A stretch of DNA of 37,582 nt from CAWBRT01 sp050015355 (GCA_050015355.1 JBEKBO010000072.1:1-37582); one strand, 5' to 3'. Shown: positions 16,177 to 25,060, numbered from the stretch's first letter. Notes: generated by a model from the letters alone, not told the origin. Translations and numbers: made by a program.

Positions 16177-18216
16177 CTGCGATTTTTTCTTGCGCGTTTC
16201 AATCATCCCAGCGAGCAACCACCCCACCCTAGCCAACAGCGGGCTAGGATGGGGCACCCAAACTCGCCGGGGACATCGATCGTCATCGGCCTCGTGCTGC
16301 TTGGGTGCGGGTTCGCCTGGGCGCAACAGAACGCGCCGAATGTCCCAAATGCCCAGCCGGCCACGCCCAAGCTCCCGGTGCACAAGGAGGAGATGGTGGT
16401 GACCGGGACTTATCTGCCGGTCGCCGTCAGCGAGGTCGATCGCGATGTGGTTGTGCTGGACGTGCGCAACACGCGCGCGCTGTATCCGAGCCTGATCGAT
16501 GTTCTGCGTCTGGATGCGGCGGTGGATTTGCAGGAGCGCGGGCCGAACGGGGTGCAGAGCGATCTGTCGATTCGCGGCGCCTCCTTCGGGCAAAGCCTGG
16601 TGCTGGTCGATGGGCTGCGGATGAACGATGCGCAGAGCGGCCATCACAACCTCGACTTGCCGATGCCGTTCCAGTCGATTGACCGGATAGAGGTGTTGCA
16701 CGGCAGCGGGTCGACGATGTACGGGTCGGACGCGATCGGAGGCGTGGTGAACTTCATTACGGCGCCGCCGATTGCGACAGAGGTGCGGGCGGGCTCGGCG
16801 TTCGGGAATTTCGGCACGAACCAGCAGTTCGGAACGGCTTCCGTGGTGTTTAACCGATGGACGGAACAGGCGTCCTTTGGCCGCGATTTTTCGACAGGGT
16901 TCACGACGGACCGCGATTACCGCGCTTTGACCGGCAGCTCCGAGACCCACGTGGAAACCAGGCTGGGGGCGACTACGGTGCTGCTGGCCGGCGGCGACAA
17001 GCCCTTCGGCGCAAACCAGTTCTACGGAAATTTTCCCTCGTGGGAGCGCACCAAGACGTGGTTTGCCGGAGCTTCGCAGGAGCTGGGCTCGAACACCCTG
17101 GTGCAGTTCGGCTATCGACGACACACAGATTTATTCGAACTGTTCCGCGACGATCCGGCGGCCTACACGAACGATCACATAACCAATAGCTGGCAGGCGG
17201 CAATCCGGCGGCACAACAAGCTCGGCAAAAAGCTGAACGTGTTCTACGGCGCGGAGGCGTATCGCGACACCATCGACAGTAATAATTTTTCCCCGCTGGG
17301 CGAAGCGCCTGCTCTCGGCCATCATGAGCGCAACCGCGGCGGCATCTACGCCAATGTCGACTGGAGGCCGGTGCAGCGGCTTTCGCTGTCGGTGGGAGCG
17401 CGCGAAGAATATTACAGTGGGGGCCACGGCGTCTTTACGCCGACGATTGCGGGCGGGTATCGGCTCTCGGAGCGCCTGAAGCTGCGCGGTTCGGTGAGTC
17501 GCGCCTTTCGTCTGCCGACTTACACGGACCTGTACTACAACGACCCGGCCACGATTGGCAACGCTGGGCTGCAACCCGAAACCGCATGGAGCTACGATGG
17601 CGGCATCGAGTGGACCATTGCCCCCAGGCTGGCCGGCTCGGTGACGGTCTTCCGGCGCGACGAGAAAAACGATATCGACTACGTTCTGGTGCCGAACGAT
17701 CCAACCGCGCTGGCCGCGCCTCTGAGCCTGGTTCCGCGCACTTGCACCTCACCGACATCGCCGGGGTGCATTTATCAGGCGCGCAATCTGAATGCGCTGA
17801 GCTTTACAGGGGTTGAGGTGGCGGTGCGCTGGCAGGTCTCTGGCGCCAACCAGGTTTCGATTGCCTACACCGCGCTAACCGGCGCGCAGCAGACGTTGAA
17901 TGGGCTGTTGAGCCGCTACCTGTTCAACTATCCGGTGAACAACGCCTCCATGCAATGGCAGTCGCGGCTGCCGGGGAAAATTCAGTTGCACACGCGGGTG
18001 GGAGTCATCGAGCGCTATCACAACGATCCGTACGCGTTGTGGGATCTGGCCATCACCAAGCAGTTCCAGCACGTTCGTCCTTTCTTGCAGCTTTCGAATT
18101 TGGCCAACACGTCCTATCAGGAAATTGCAGGGGTTGCGATGCCGGGGCGCTCGATCCTCGGCGGGGTCGAGGTGCTGTTGAGCAGAAAAGTGCAGCCTAA
18201 AGCGGTTCCGCGGTAG
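16165..18216 (+). CDS. TonB-dependent outer-membrane receptor with repeat-derived N-terminus
   Basis: A 683-residue outer-membrane receptor. After the leader come a TonB-box-like EEMVVTGTYLP, a plug domain (LSIRGASFGQSLVLVDGLRMND, IDRIEVLHGSGSTMYGSDAIGGVVNFITAPP) and a beta-barrel ending in a PGRSILGGVEVLL strand. It resembles small BtuB/FecA-type receptors; the ligand is unknown. The leader is odd. The ATG lies in the end of a type C repeat, residues from about 14 to 36 are encoded by a B repeat holding an A repeat, and the hydrophobic core IVIGLVLLGCGFAWA starts only near residue 40. An in-frame ATG at 16249 inside the A repeat would give a shorter, normal signal peptide but has no good ribosome-binding site. 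Confidence 0.87.
   Translation: MKQALRFFLARFNHPSEQPPHPSQQRARMGHPNSPGTSIVIGLVLLGCGFAWAQQNAPNVPNAQPATPKLPVHKEEMVVTGTYLPVAVSEVDRDVVVLDVRNTRALYPSLIDVLRLDAAVDLQERGPNGVQSDLSIRGASFGQSLVLVDGLRMNDAQSGHHNLDLPMPFQSIDRIEVLHGSGSTMYGSDAIGGVVNFITAPPIATEVRAGSAFGNFGTNQQFGTASVVFNRWTEQASFGRDFSTGFTTDRDYRALTGSSETHVETRLGATTVLLAGGDKPFGANQFYGNFPSWERTKTWFAGASQELGSNTLVQFGYRRHTDLFELFRDDPAAYTNDHITNSWQAAIRRHNKLGKKLNVFYGAEAYRDTIDSNNFSPLGEAPALGHHERNRGGIYANVDWRPVQRLSLSVGAREEYYSGGHGVFTPTIAGGYRLSERLKLRGSVSRAFRLPTYTDLYYNDPATIGNAGLQPETAWSYDGGIEWTIAPRLAGSVTVFRRDEKNDIDYVLVPNDPTALAAPLSLVPRTCTSPTSPGCIYQARNLNALSFTGVEVAVRWQVSGANQVSIAYTALTGAQQTLNGLLSRYLFNYPVNNASMQWQSRLPGKIQLHTRVGVIERYHNDPYALWDLAITKQFQHVRPFLQLSNLANTSYQEIAGVAMPGRSILGGVEVLLSRKVQPKAVPR
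16207..16273. repeat. Nested repeat inside a gene: type A within type B
   Basis: The outer B arms are CCCAGCGAG (left) and CTCGCCGGGGACA (right). Between them is a full A element, CCACCCTAGCC ... GGCTAGGATGGGGCACC (about 16219-16258). This is the reverse of the usual nesting order. The whole unit is read in frame as part of the TonB receptor leader. Confidence 0.65.
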
Positions 18217-18237
18217 GCAACAGCAGTCTCTTCGAGT

Positions 18238-18274
18238 CCCCACATTCGCCAACTGCGGGCGGATGTGGGGCACC
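18238..18274. repeat. Type A hairpin repeat (CATTCGCC variant)
   Basis: CCCCACATTCGCC pairs with GGGCGGATGTGGGG, with G-T and C-T differences, followed by CACC. It lies 22 bases after the TonB receptor stop. Confidence 0.7.
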
Positions 18275-18283
18275 TGCGTTCTT

Positions 18284-18394
18284 ACGCCCGCTGCGCGGGC
18301 TGGGTTCACGCAAATCTGACGTTTACCCCAGGCTTACGCCTGGGGCTACCGTCTTTTGCCCGCTGCGCGGGCTGGGTTGCGTAGATTCCACACA
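18284..18394. repeat. Type D 110-bp multi-hairpin repeat, copy 1
   Basis: Three hairpins in a row: GCCCGCTGCGCGGGC, CCCCAGGCTTACGCCTGGGG and again GCCCGCTGCGCGGGC, joined by fixed spacers (GGTTCACGCAAATCTGACGT and CTACCGTCTTTT). Near-identical copies are at 22510-22619 and 26792-26900. In copy 1 the middle hairpin is perfect. Confidence 0.75.
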
Positions 18395-18443
18395 GGCAGA
18401 TGTGGGCCACCAGCGACGAGAGTGTTGCTGTACGAAGAAACTA

Positions 18444-18683
18444 CCCCACGTTAGCCAAATGCAGGCGAACGTGGGGCACCAAGCCACCACAATGATCTAG
18501 AAAGAAACTACCCCACCCTAGCCAACTGCTGGCTAGAATGGGGCACCCGCCGAAAAGCAGATCCTTCGCTGCGCTCAGGATGACACTCATTTCTGCGGGC
18601 GGATGTGGGCCACCAGACCCATCGGCGACGACAACCCAAGAAACTACCCCACGTTAGCCAAAGACGGGCAAACGTGGGGCGCC
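18444..18683. repeat. Cluster of three type A hairpins plus a fragment
   Basis: Complete A copies are at 18444-18480 (CGTT stem), 18511-18547 (CCCTAGCCA / TGGCTAGAA) and 18647-18683 (CGTT stem, ending GCGCC in place of GCACC). A right-half fragment, TGCGGGCGGATGTGGGCCACC, is at 18594-18614, joined to GATCCTTCGCTGCGCTCAGGATGACAC. That last motif recurs at 19813-19841. Confidence 0.7.
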
Positions 18684-18721
18684 AACACTGTTTGCAAGGT
18701 AATCCGGGCTGAAGCGACGCG

Positions 18722-19660
18722 CTATTCCGGCGGGTTTGGATCGCGGGTGGCGAGAGACTGCAACTGCTTGCGCCAGTCGAGTTCGTCGACGAACTGGCGC
18801 GACTCGCGCCAACGGCTGCGAACCTTGATGAAGAGTTCGAGGAAGACTTTCTTGCCGAGCAGGCGTTCGATGGCGTGGCGGGCGCGCGTTCCAATCTCCT
18901 TCAGCATGGCGCCTTGCTTTCCGATGACAATGGCCTTCTGTCCATCGCGCTCGACGTAGATGACGGCTGCGATCTTCACCAGCCTGTCGCTCTCTTCGAA
19001 CTGCTCGATAATGACGCTGCTGGCGTAGGGCACTTCCTGTTGGGTCAGCACGAGCACCTGTTCGCGAATCAGCTCGGCGGCGACAAAGCGTTCGGGCTGG
19101 TCCGTGACCTGGTCCGGCGGGAAGTACTGCGGGCCCTCGGGCAGATTGGCAACCACCTTATTCAGCAGGAGTTCAAGCCCATCCTTCTTGGTGGCGGAGA
19201 TCGGGATCACCTCGGCGAAGCTGTGCAGAGCGGAGTAGTGCTCGATGATGGGCAGCAGATTGCCCTTATCGAAAAGATCGATCTTGTTGAGCAGCAGGAA
19301 AGTTTTGAGCTTGCTTCGTTTGACCAAGTCAAGAGCGAACTGTTCGCCAGCACCGAACTTCTGCGCTGCGTCGACGATGAGCAGCAACAGATCGCAGCCC
19401 TCGACCGCGTCGTAGACCTCCTGCATCATGCGCTTGTTGAGCGCGTCGACAGGCTTATGGATGCCTGGCGTGTCGACAAAGATGATCTGCCCGGCGGGAC
19501 GGCGGCCGGCGCGTTTGACGTTCACGATGCCGCAAATGCGGTTGCGCGTGGTTTGCGGTTTGTGGGTGACAATGGCGAGCTTCTCGCCCACCAGCGCGTT
19601 CAGCAGCGTTGACTTGCCCGCATTGGGGCGTCCGACAATGGAAACGAATCCGGATCGCAT
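18722..19660 (-). CDS. era: GTPase Era
   Basis: A 312-residue Era GTPase, which binds the 3' end of 16S rRNA and helps 30S subunit maturation at the membrane. Visible motifs are G1 GRPNAGKS (residues 10-17), G2 KPQTTRNR, G3 DTPG, G4 NKID and G5 SATKKDG. The C-terminal KH domain has VIYVERDGQKAIVIGKQGAMLKEIGTRAR. Length is normal. It is followed downstream on the same strand by repeats only, and lies about 320 bases after the cyclase-like gene, so it is probably transcribed alone. Confidence 0.96.
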   Translation of the reverse strand: MRSGFVSIVGRPNAGKSTLLNALVGEKLAIVTHKPQTTRNRICGIVNVKRAGRRPAGQIIFVDTPGIHKPVDALNKRMMQEVYDAVEGCDLLLLIVDAAQKFGAGEQFALDLVKRSKLKTFLLLNKIDLFDKGNLLPIIEHYSALHSFAEVIPISATKKDGLELLLNKVVANLPEGPQYFPPDQVTDQPERFVAAELIREQVLVLTQQEVPYASSVIIEQFEESDRLVKIAAVIYVERDGQKAIVIGKQGAMLKEIGTRARHAIERLLGKKVFLELFIKVRSRWRESRQFVDELDWRKQLQSLATRDPNPPE

Positions 19661-19747
19661 CTGCTGACGATCTTACTACTTGATCGGGAAGAACGCAGGG
19701 GGGAGTCGCGGGCGAGCGACGAGATGCGTTGTTATACGAAGAAACTA

Positions 19748-19978
19748 CCCCACGTTAGCCAAACGCGGGCGAACGTGGGGCACCAAGTTTGTGCTTTGAG
19801 ACGCGAAAAAGGCAGATCCTTCGCTGCGCTCAGGATGACACCCATTTCTGCGGCAGATGTGGGGCACCAATCGGAACCTGGGGCACCTGCATGACAGATC
19901 AAATACATAGATTCTTCGCTCGCTACGCTCGCTCAGAATGACACTTCAAAGGGTTGTGTGAACTTCCGGGACACCGCT
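19748..19978. repeat. A-type hairpin, repeat fragments and D/E-type motifs
   Basis: A complete A copy lies at 19748-19784. It is followed by GATCCTTCGCTGCGCTCAGGATGACAC (from 19813), a right-half A fragment GCAGATGTGGGGCACC (about 19854-19869), and TTCTTCGCTCGCTACGCTCGCTCAGAATGACAC (about 19913-19945), itself an imperfect palindrome. No gene is seen in this gap. Confidence 0.6.
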
Positions 19979-22279
19979 TCAGGTTGTTGCCGCCCGCAGA
20001 CGGGCCTCCTCGACCAGTTGGTAGACCTCATCGCCGGTACAAACTTCGTAATAGGCGTGATCGGTCCAGCTACGCAGTGAAAAATCGCGCGCGTCAATCA
20101 CCGGCACGGCGGCCTCGCGAATAACGATTGGCTGAAAGACATCGGCGGTGACAGGCACGAGCCCGCTGTAGAGGCGGACGAGACGTTCTCCCCAGATGTC
20201 CGGAAAAGGAATATCGAATTCCTGCAGCGAGATCTCCTGCCGGAGGCGCTGAAAGGCGCGCTGCTCAAGTTGAATGCCGCCGACGTTGTACTGAAAAAGA
20301 AAGTCGTCGGGAACGCCGCCGGTGTCGGCATCGGCCAGCAACTGGAAGAGGAAGATGCTGAAGGGAAGTTTTTGTCCCTGGAGGCGCCTGCAGGCGCTGT
20401 GGTTGCAGGATGAAAGACGGTCGGCGCGATTGATCGCGTCGGAAATCATAATCCGCGATTCCCCATCGAGAAGGTACATCGGCGCGGAGTCCTGGTGGGT
20501 GATGCCGATTCCCAGCTCGAGCGCGGGAAGCTGCAATGAACTGGATTCCTCATAAAAGGCGCGCACGATGCTGATCATCTCGCGGGCGAGAACACAAGCA
20601 CGCGCAACCGGGAAGCAGGCGGGTCCGTCACGCTCTTCAATGCCGAGAATGATGGCGTCGCCTTCAATAAATATTTTGCTTGCGCCGTATTTCGCGAGCA
20701 GCTTGTTAACCGGGTCATAAAATCCCAGGCTGAAGTAGGAGGCGGGATTCTGCCCGCGCTCCACCAGGGTGCGGGTGAGGAGGGTGGAATCGCGAACGTC
20801 GGCCTTGAGCACCACGTGGGAGATGACGCGAAGGTCACCCGGCTTTTGTTCTTCCGGCAACAGAAACTCGTAGAGCCTGGAGTTGGCTTCCGAAAGCTGG
20901 CGCATGCGATCGGTGCTGATCAGGTTGACCTGGTCCATTCCGGCATTGAGCGCCTCCAGCCTGCGGATGTCACGGTTGTAGCGCAGCAGATCGACCAGGA
21001 AGCGCCCGGCGATCTTGGCCTGCTCGGCTGTGCCCAAGTTGGCGAGGCGTTTTACGGCGGCTTGAAAATTTGCCGGCGAAATCTTCCCGTGCGTCGCCAG
21101 CAGTGCCTCCACGCGCTCGCGTTCGGGCCGGGAGATGAGAGCAATCTTCAATTGCTGTGGATTGATCAGGGATGAGTATTCGGAGAGCAGCGGCACGATC
21201 TCGTAGCCGGCGAGGACATAGTCCATAATGCCGGCGTCCTCAAGTATGTCGAGCCAGGCCGACAGCAGGGCGCGTTGCGAGCTTCCTTTTTCGGTGTCTT
21301 CGTCCGGCACTCCGCCGGCGACCAGCTCCTGGCCGTTCTCGGGGACATTCAGCAAATCGTCTATTTCATCGTCGGGCAGGGTGTTGCCGAGGGGCAGAAC
21401 ACTGCGGAAATAGCCCTGCATCAAGTCCCGGAGCACGGGAAGGCGATCGGGATCCTTCTCGTAGTTGCCGAGCATGAAGTAGTGCGAGGCCTTGATGAAG
21501 TCGTCGCGCCCGTCCTCGGAAAAAATCAAGCGGTTCAGGAACAACTCATAGGCGGCGCTTTCGGCGTCTCCGAAAATCGAGCGGCGCATGTGGCCGACTG
21601 TTTCCTTCTCGATTTCGCGCAGCGTTTCGTACAGGTCCTCGCCACACTTGCGGAGCACGGCGCGCTTGTTGAGCTGAAAGCGCGCAAAGGAATCGCGCAA
21701 CTGAAGAAGATGGCTGCTATTGCCAGGGCTTTCCAGCGCCCGCAACTTGGAGCGGCATTGCTCCTGAGCGCTGGTATATTGCGAGGTCAGCGCATCGCGG
21801 AGGAACTTGACCAGGGCGAGGCGAAGCAGCAGGTCGATACTGAGATTGCCGCGCTGGCGCGCCAGGTTGAGCCCGGTGCATTGCAACTCGGCGGTTCTGC
21901 GCTTGAACTCGCCGGCGATGTCCGAAGGCTTTTGTGGATTGGCAATGCCGCCAACAAAGTCGTTTGCTACAAGCCGCGCAGTTTGACCAAGCCGCGCGGC
22001 GTCTCTCAAAGGAGCGTTCGGCGAGAGCGCGACCCGGCGAAGCGGATTCGAATCCCCCGGCGTAAGCAGATCCTGGATGGCGCCGTGAAAAGCAACGAGC
22101 AGCGAAGTATGGCTGCGAACCAGCTCCACATACTTGGAACTGAAAAAAACATCGTGCCGGAGATTATCGATGCCGATTGCCAGATCGCGCAGTTGAATAG
22201 CGGGCCGGTAGCCGCTCAAGTGCATCTGGCGAGCATGCTCGGCAAGCGTAGCGCGATGAAAAAACGAAAACGGAGACAT
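19979..22279 (-). CDS. Large protein with C-terminal class III nucleotidyl cyclase-like domain
   Basis: A 766-residue cytosolic protein. Residues 1-470 are mostly helical and match no domain I recognise. The C-terminal third resembles class III adenylate/guanylate cyclase domains: metal-binding Asp494 in VVLKADVRDST, second Asp541 in IFIEGDAIILG, a GIGIT segment, and the transition-state pair Asn617/Arg621 in DAINRADRLS. The spacing of these four residues fits the fold. The purine-selecting lysine expected four residues before Asp541 is a Phe, so substrate choice is unclear. No membrane segment or signal peptide is visible. The ATG 22279 has no obvious ribosome-binding site. Confidence 0.65.
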   Translation of the reverse strand: MSPFSFFHRATLAEHARQMHLSGYRPAIQLRDLAIGIDNLRHDVFFSSKYVELVRSHTSLLVAFHGAIQDLLTPGDSNPLRRVALSPNAPLRDAARLGQTARLVANDFVGGIANPQKPSDIAGEFKRRTAELQCTGLNLARQRGNLSIDLLLRLALVKFLRDALTSQYTSAQEQCRSKLRALESPGNSSHLLQLRDSFARFQLNKRAVLRKCGEDLYETLREIEKETVGHMRRSIFGDAESAAYELFLNRLIFSEDGRDDFIKASHYFMLGNYEKDPDRLPVLRDLMQGYFRSVLPLGNTLPDDEIDDLLNVPENGQELVAGGVPDEDTEKGSSQRALLSAWLDILEDAGIMDYVLAGYEIVPLLSEYSSLINPQQLKIALISRPERERVEALLATHGKISPANFQAAVKRLANLGTAEQAKIAGRFLVDLLRYNRDIRRLEALNAGMDQVNLISTDRMRQLSEANSRLYEFLLPEEQKPGDLRVISHVVLKADVRDSTLLTRTLVERGQNPASYFSLGFYDPVNKLLAKYGASKIFIEGDAIILGIEERDGPACFPVARACVLAREMISIVRAFYEESSSLQLPALELGIGITHQDSAPMYLLDGESRIMISDAINRADRLSSCNHSACRRLQGQKLPFSIFLFQLLADADTGGVPDDFLFQYNVGGIQLEQRAFQRLRQEISLQEFDIPFPDIWGERLVRLYSGLVPVTADVFQPIVIREAAVPVIDARDFSLRSWTDHAYYEVCTGDEVYQLVEEARLRAATT

Positions 22280-22509
22280 TGTCAGAAATCTGCACTTGCA
22301 CCAGTTCAGGTGCTGTCGAAGCTTATACCATGGCGAGCCCGGCTGCCGAAACTATTATGCTGCCGTTCCGGGGGATCACGGGCGGTTCTGACGGTCCAAA
22401 AGTTCATTGGCCTGTTGAGATCACGAACTTCTAGAGCGGCTCGCGAGCGGGTATATCCGGGGACCTCGAATCGGGCTGACGTGTGGCACCATCGCTCTCG
22501 CTCGTTCTA

Positions 22510-22619
22510 ACGCCCGCTACGCGGGCTGGGTTCACGCAAATCTGACGTTTACCCCAGGCTTGCGCCGTGGGGCTACCGTCTTTTGCCCGCTGCGCGGGCT
22601 GGGTTGCGTGATTCCACAC
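22510..22619. repeat. Type D 110-bp multi-hairpin repeat, copy 2
   Basis: Same layout as at 18284-18394. The first hairpin has the TACG loop (CGCCCGCTACGCGGGC), and the middle one reads CAGGCTTGCGCCGTGGGG, carrying an extra G that copy 3 shares. Confidence 0.75.
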
Positions 22620-22680
22620 GGGCGAACGTAGGGCACCACGCGGCTCAGCAGATGACGCCGCTCCCGGCGTCTAAAAACCA

Positions 22681-22752
22681 CCCCACGTTAGCCCAATCAC
22701 CCCAGCGAGCGGTGCTCGCCGGGGACCCCGACCCGGGCGAACGTGGGGCACC
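22681..22752. repeat. Nested repeat: type B hairpin inside type A hairpin
   Basis: Outer CCCCACGTT and AACGTGGGG enclose B at 22698-22731 (CACCCCAGCGAGC ... GCTCGCCGGGGACCCCGA). It has the same architecture as 3182-3254, with differences in the B inner stem. Confidence 0.75.
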
Positions 22753-22856
22753 AGCTAAGGATGACAGCACGGAAGTGTCATTCTGGGCGACCGAAGGGGA
22801 GCAAAGAATCCGATCTTGTTTTCAAGACCCGCAACTGCGGGTCAGTTCCTGGAGCT

Positions 22857-23351
22857 TCAACCAGGGCGAAACTCGGCGACCTGCTCACTGCTCTTGAACA
22901 GCGGCTGCGCGGCTGCGTCATGGTCGATATACCTGGCATAAATCTCTTCGACTTCGGCCTTCGACCAACCCACGATGGAAGCGGCTATCTTGCCGTCGCT
23001 GGTGATTTCGAAAACCGTAGGAACGTTGGTCAAGCCATAAGCGGCCGAAACCGCGTAGCCGTGCTCGTTATCGCGGGCGGTGCGGAGGGCAACGCCATAG
23101 GTACGCATGAAACGAACCGTGTTTTCCTCATCATCCTGCGAAATGGCGACGACAGAAACACGCTTGTCCTTGAGCGCCTGGGCAAGCCGGTCGAAATAAG
23201 GCAGGGAGTACTGGCAGACGGGGCAGCTAATCTTGAAAAAAACCAGTACGGCGGAGCCCCTTGCCAGCGTCTGCTGGAGCGAAAACTCGCCGCCGCCAAT
23301 CAGCGGCAGTTTGAAGTCGGGGGCCGAGGCACCGGGTACAAGTGCGGACAT
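22857..23351 (-). CDS. Thioredoxin-fold redoxin (AhpC/TSA-TlpA type)
   Basis: A 164-residue thioredoxin-fold protein. APDFKLPLIGGGEFSLQQ opens the domain, FFKISCPVCQYSLPYF holds the Cys43-x-x-Cys46 pair, and NVPTVFEITSDGKI is the cis-Pro region. A CPVC pair suggests a thiol-disulfide reductase or bacterioferritin-comigratory-type peroxiredoxin. There is no signal peptide, so it is cytosolic. ATG 23351 has GGAGAG upstream; a TTG four codons earlier overlaps that site. It is flanked by repeats on both sides and probably transcribed alone. Confidence 0.87.
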   Translation of the reverse strand: MSALVPGASAPDFKLPLIGGGEFSLQQTLARGSAVLVFFKISCPVCQYSLPYFDRLAQALKDKRVSVVAISQDDEENTVRFMRTYGVALRTARDNEHGYAVSAAYGLTNVPTVFEITSDGKIAASIVGWSKAEVEEIYARYIDHDAAAQPLFKSSEQVAEFRPG

Positions 23352-23434
23352 TGCTCTCTCCAAAAGTATAGTTGCACGATAGCACGGGTTCAGAACGTTT
23401 CCAGGTTAGCCGAATGCTGCCTGCCCTTCGCAAG

Positions 23435-23696
23435 CCCCACATTAGCCAACTGCGGGCAAATGTGGGCCACCTCCCGCCGGTTCGGAACTATCCCAGGCAG
23501 CGTAAGGATGGGGCATCCGGCTCGCGGTGAAATCAGAATCCCACATCCGAACAATCACCCCAGCGAGGAGGGCTCGCCGGGGACCCCGAACTGCCAAACT
23601 ACTCCACCCTACGCAAAAGCAGCGTAAGGATGGGGCACCCGGCATCCGGTGAAATCAGAATCCCACATCTGCTAACCGCGGCAGATGTGGGGCACC
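23435..23696. repeat. Cluster of A and B hairpins with a local duplication
   Basis: A at 23435-23471 (CACATTAGCC variant), B alone at 23556-23589, A at 23602-23639 (CCCTACGC / GCGTAAGGAT variant) and A at 23662-23696 (CATCTGC variant). The phrase CGGTGAAATCAGAATCCCACATC occurs twice, near 23525 and 23647, each after a TAAGGATGGGGCA(T/C)CC right half. About 121 bases have therefore been duplicated and have since diverged. Confidence 0.7.
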
Positions 23697-23780
23697 GTCG
23701 GACCCGATGGGAGATTTAGGCGACTAACCCGAACTGCACGGCGCGGAACCTGGGGCACCCAGCATGACAGTAAGAATCCT

Positions 23781-23886
23781 GGAGCGGCGCGGGAGCGGGA
23801 CAGTCTCATGGGATGCTTCGCTCCCCACCCCAGCAACGGCAAAAACGGCCGTCGCCGGGGACCCCGGCTCCGCTCAGCATGACAGC
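23781..23886. repeat. 105-bp repeat shared with 26951-27055
   Basis: Both copies contain GGGACAGT, GGGATGCTTCGCTCCCC, a B-type hairpin with an AACGGC...GCCGTCG stem, and CCCGGCTCCGCTCAGCATGACAGCA, in the same order and orientation. Here the repeat is followed by a short CGGCTAAAGTCGCGCC fragment and a TTTCTAAAGCAGTTAG end next to the mutY stop. Confidence 0.6.
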
Positions 23887-23938
23887 ATGGCGCGGCTAAA
23901 GTCGCGCCCCCCAACGGCCCGTATGATTTCTAAAGCAG

Positions 23939-24967
23939 TTAGATGAGCCGGGCACGGCGAAGGACTTTGCGGGCGAGTCCGGTCAGTGGCAATTGGGGAA
24001 TGCGCTGGAGCGCCACCCAGCGTCCGCCGCCGGGCTTGCCGGCAGCATCAAAGACGGCAATATCATAGTCCGTGACGGTGATGGAGTGCTTCAGTCTGAA
24101 CAGCGGCTCGCGTCTGGAGGGCGGAAGCGGCAGGCGCGGAAGCTCCCACATTCCGGGCATCACCTTTGCCCGCGAGTCCCGGCGAACGAGATAGACGGAA
24201 CGACGGCGTTGCGCGAGCAGATACGCTTCATCCTTATGGCGCTTTCGTTGTGGCCGAGGGGAGCCGGCGCGCGCGAATTCGCGTTTCCCGCGCGGGCTTT
24301 CCGCCCCAGCAACGGCAACCGCAGCGGGCGACGACTTGCACCAACGCTTCAGCGGACATTGGCCGCATTGGGGCGCGCGCGGCAGGCAGACGGTGGCGCC
24401 CAGCTCCATCATTGCCTGATTCCAATCGCCCGGACGGCTGCGCTCTAATAGCGATTCGGCGAGCGCCCAGTAATCGACTGCCTGAACGTTGGCGGCCAGC
24501 AAACGCGCGATTACGCGCTCGACATTGCCGTCGACGACCGCGACCGGCACGCCGAAGGCGATGCTGGCCACGGCCGCGCTGGTATAGCGGCCAATGCCGG
24601 GCAGGGCGCGGAGTTCCGGCACCGTCCGCGGCAGGCGGCCGCCATGGCGACCCACGATTTGTTGCGCGGCGCGGTGCAGCGAGCGGGCGCGCCGGTAATA
24701 TCCCAGCCCGCTCCAGGCGGCTAAAACGCTCTCCAGCGGCGCAGCGGCAAGCTTGCGGACGGTGGGAAAGCGAGTCAGAAAAGCGCGGTAATGCTCGAGG
24801 ACGGCGGCAACGCGGGTCTGTTGCAGCATGATCTCCGACAGCCAGATGCGGTATGGGTCGGCGGAGCGGCGCCATGGCAGATCGCGCCGGTTGGAGTCAT
24901 ACCAACGCAGCAGGCTTTCATGTCCCACATCTGCTGACTGCGGCAGATGTGGGGCACCTTCGGTCAT
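23939..24967 (-). CDS. mutY: A/G-specific adenine glycosylase MutY
   Basis: A 342-residue base-excision repair enzyme that removes adenine opposite 8-oxoguanine. Glu45 (SEIMLQQTRV) and Asp146 (VDGNVERV) match E. coli Glu37 and Asp138; LPGIGRYTSAAV is the helix-hairpin-helix; CLPRAPQCGQCPLKRWC is the C-x6-C-x2-C-x5-C iron-sulfur loop; a diverged NUDIX-like domain closes the protein. The start codon and residues up to about 16 (EGAPHLPQSADVGH) come from an A-type repeat; conserved MutY sequence begins at SLLRWYD. No other start is visible between the repeat and the conserved region. Confidence 0.95.
   Translation of the reverse strand: MTEGAPHLPQSADVGHESLLRWYDSNRRDLPWRRSADPYRIWLSEIMLQQTRVAAVLEHYRAFLTRFPTVRKLAAAPLESVLAAWSGLGYYRRARSLHRAAQQIVGRHGGRLPRTVPELRALPGIGRYTSAAVASIAFGVPVAVVDGNVERVIARLLAANVQAVDYWALAESLLERSRPGDWNQAMMELGATVCLPRAPQCGQCPLKRWCKSSPAAVAVAGAESPRGKREFARAGSPRPQRKRHKDEAYLLAQRRRSVYLVRRDSRAKVMPGMWELPRLPLPPSRREPLFRLKHSITVTDYDIAVFDAAGKPGGGRWVALQRIPQLPLTGLARKVLRRARLI
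24925..24958. repeat. Type A hairpin repeat inside the mutY 5' end
   Basis: CCCACATCTGC, a loop, and GCAGATGTGGGGCACC, the same variant as at 3131 and 23662. On the minus strand it encodes about residues 4-15 of MutY. In the mRNA the hairpin would lie within the first 45 bases of the coding region. Confidence 0.75.
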
Positions 24968-25060
24968 TACTAACCTGACGAGGGCATGACGCATGGGCGG
25001 ATGCACAAGTATATCGCCGCTCGCGACCCGCACTATCCAGGGGACATCGGCAACGCACGA

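Larger units (their letters stand above)
22280..22856. repeat. Repeat-filled gap with D copy 2 and a nested A/B element
   Basis: It contains a CTAGAGCGGC...GGGTATATCCGGGGACC fragment (about 22433-22466), D copy 2 (22510-22619), a right-half A fragment GGGCGAACGTAGGGCACC (about 22620-22637), and a nested A/B element (22681-22752). About 100 bases before the redoxin stop show nothing clear. Confidence 0.6.
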
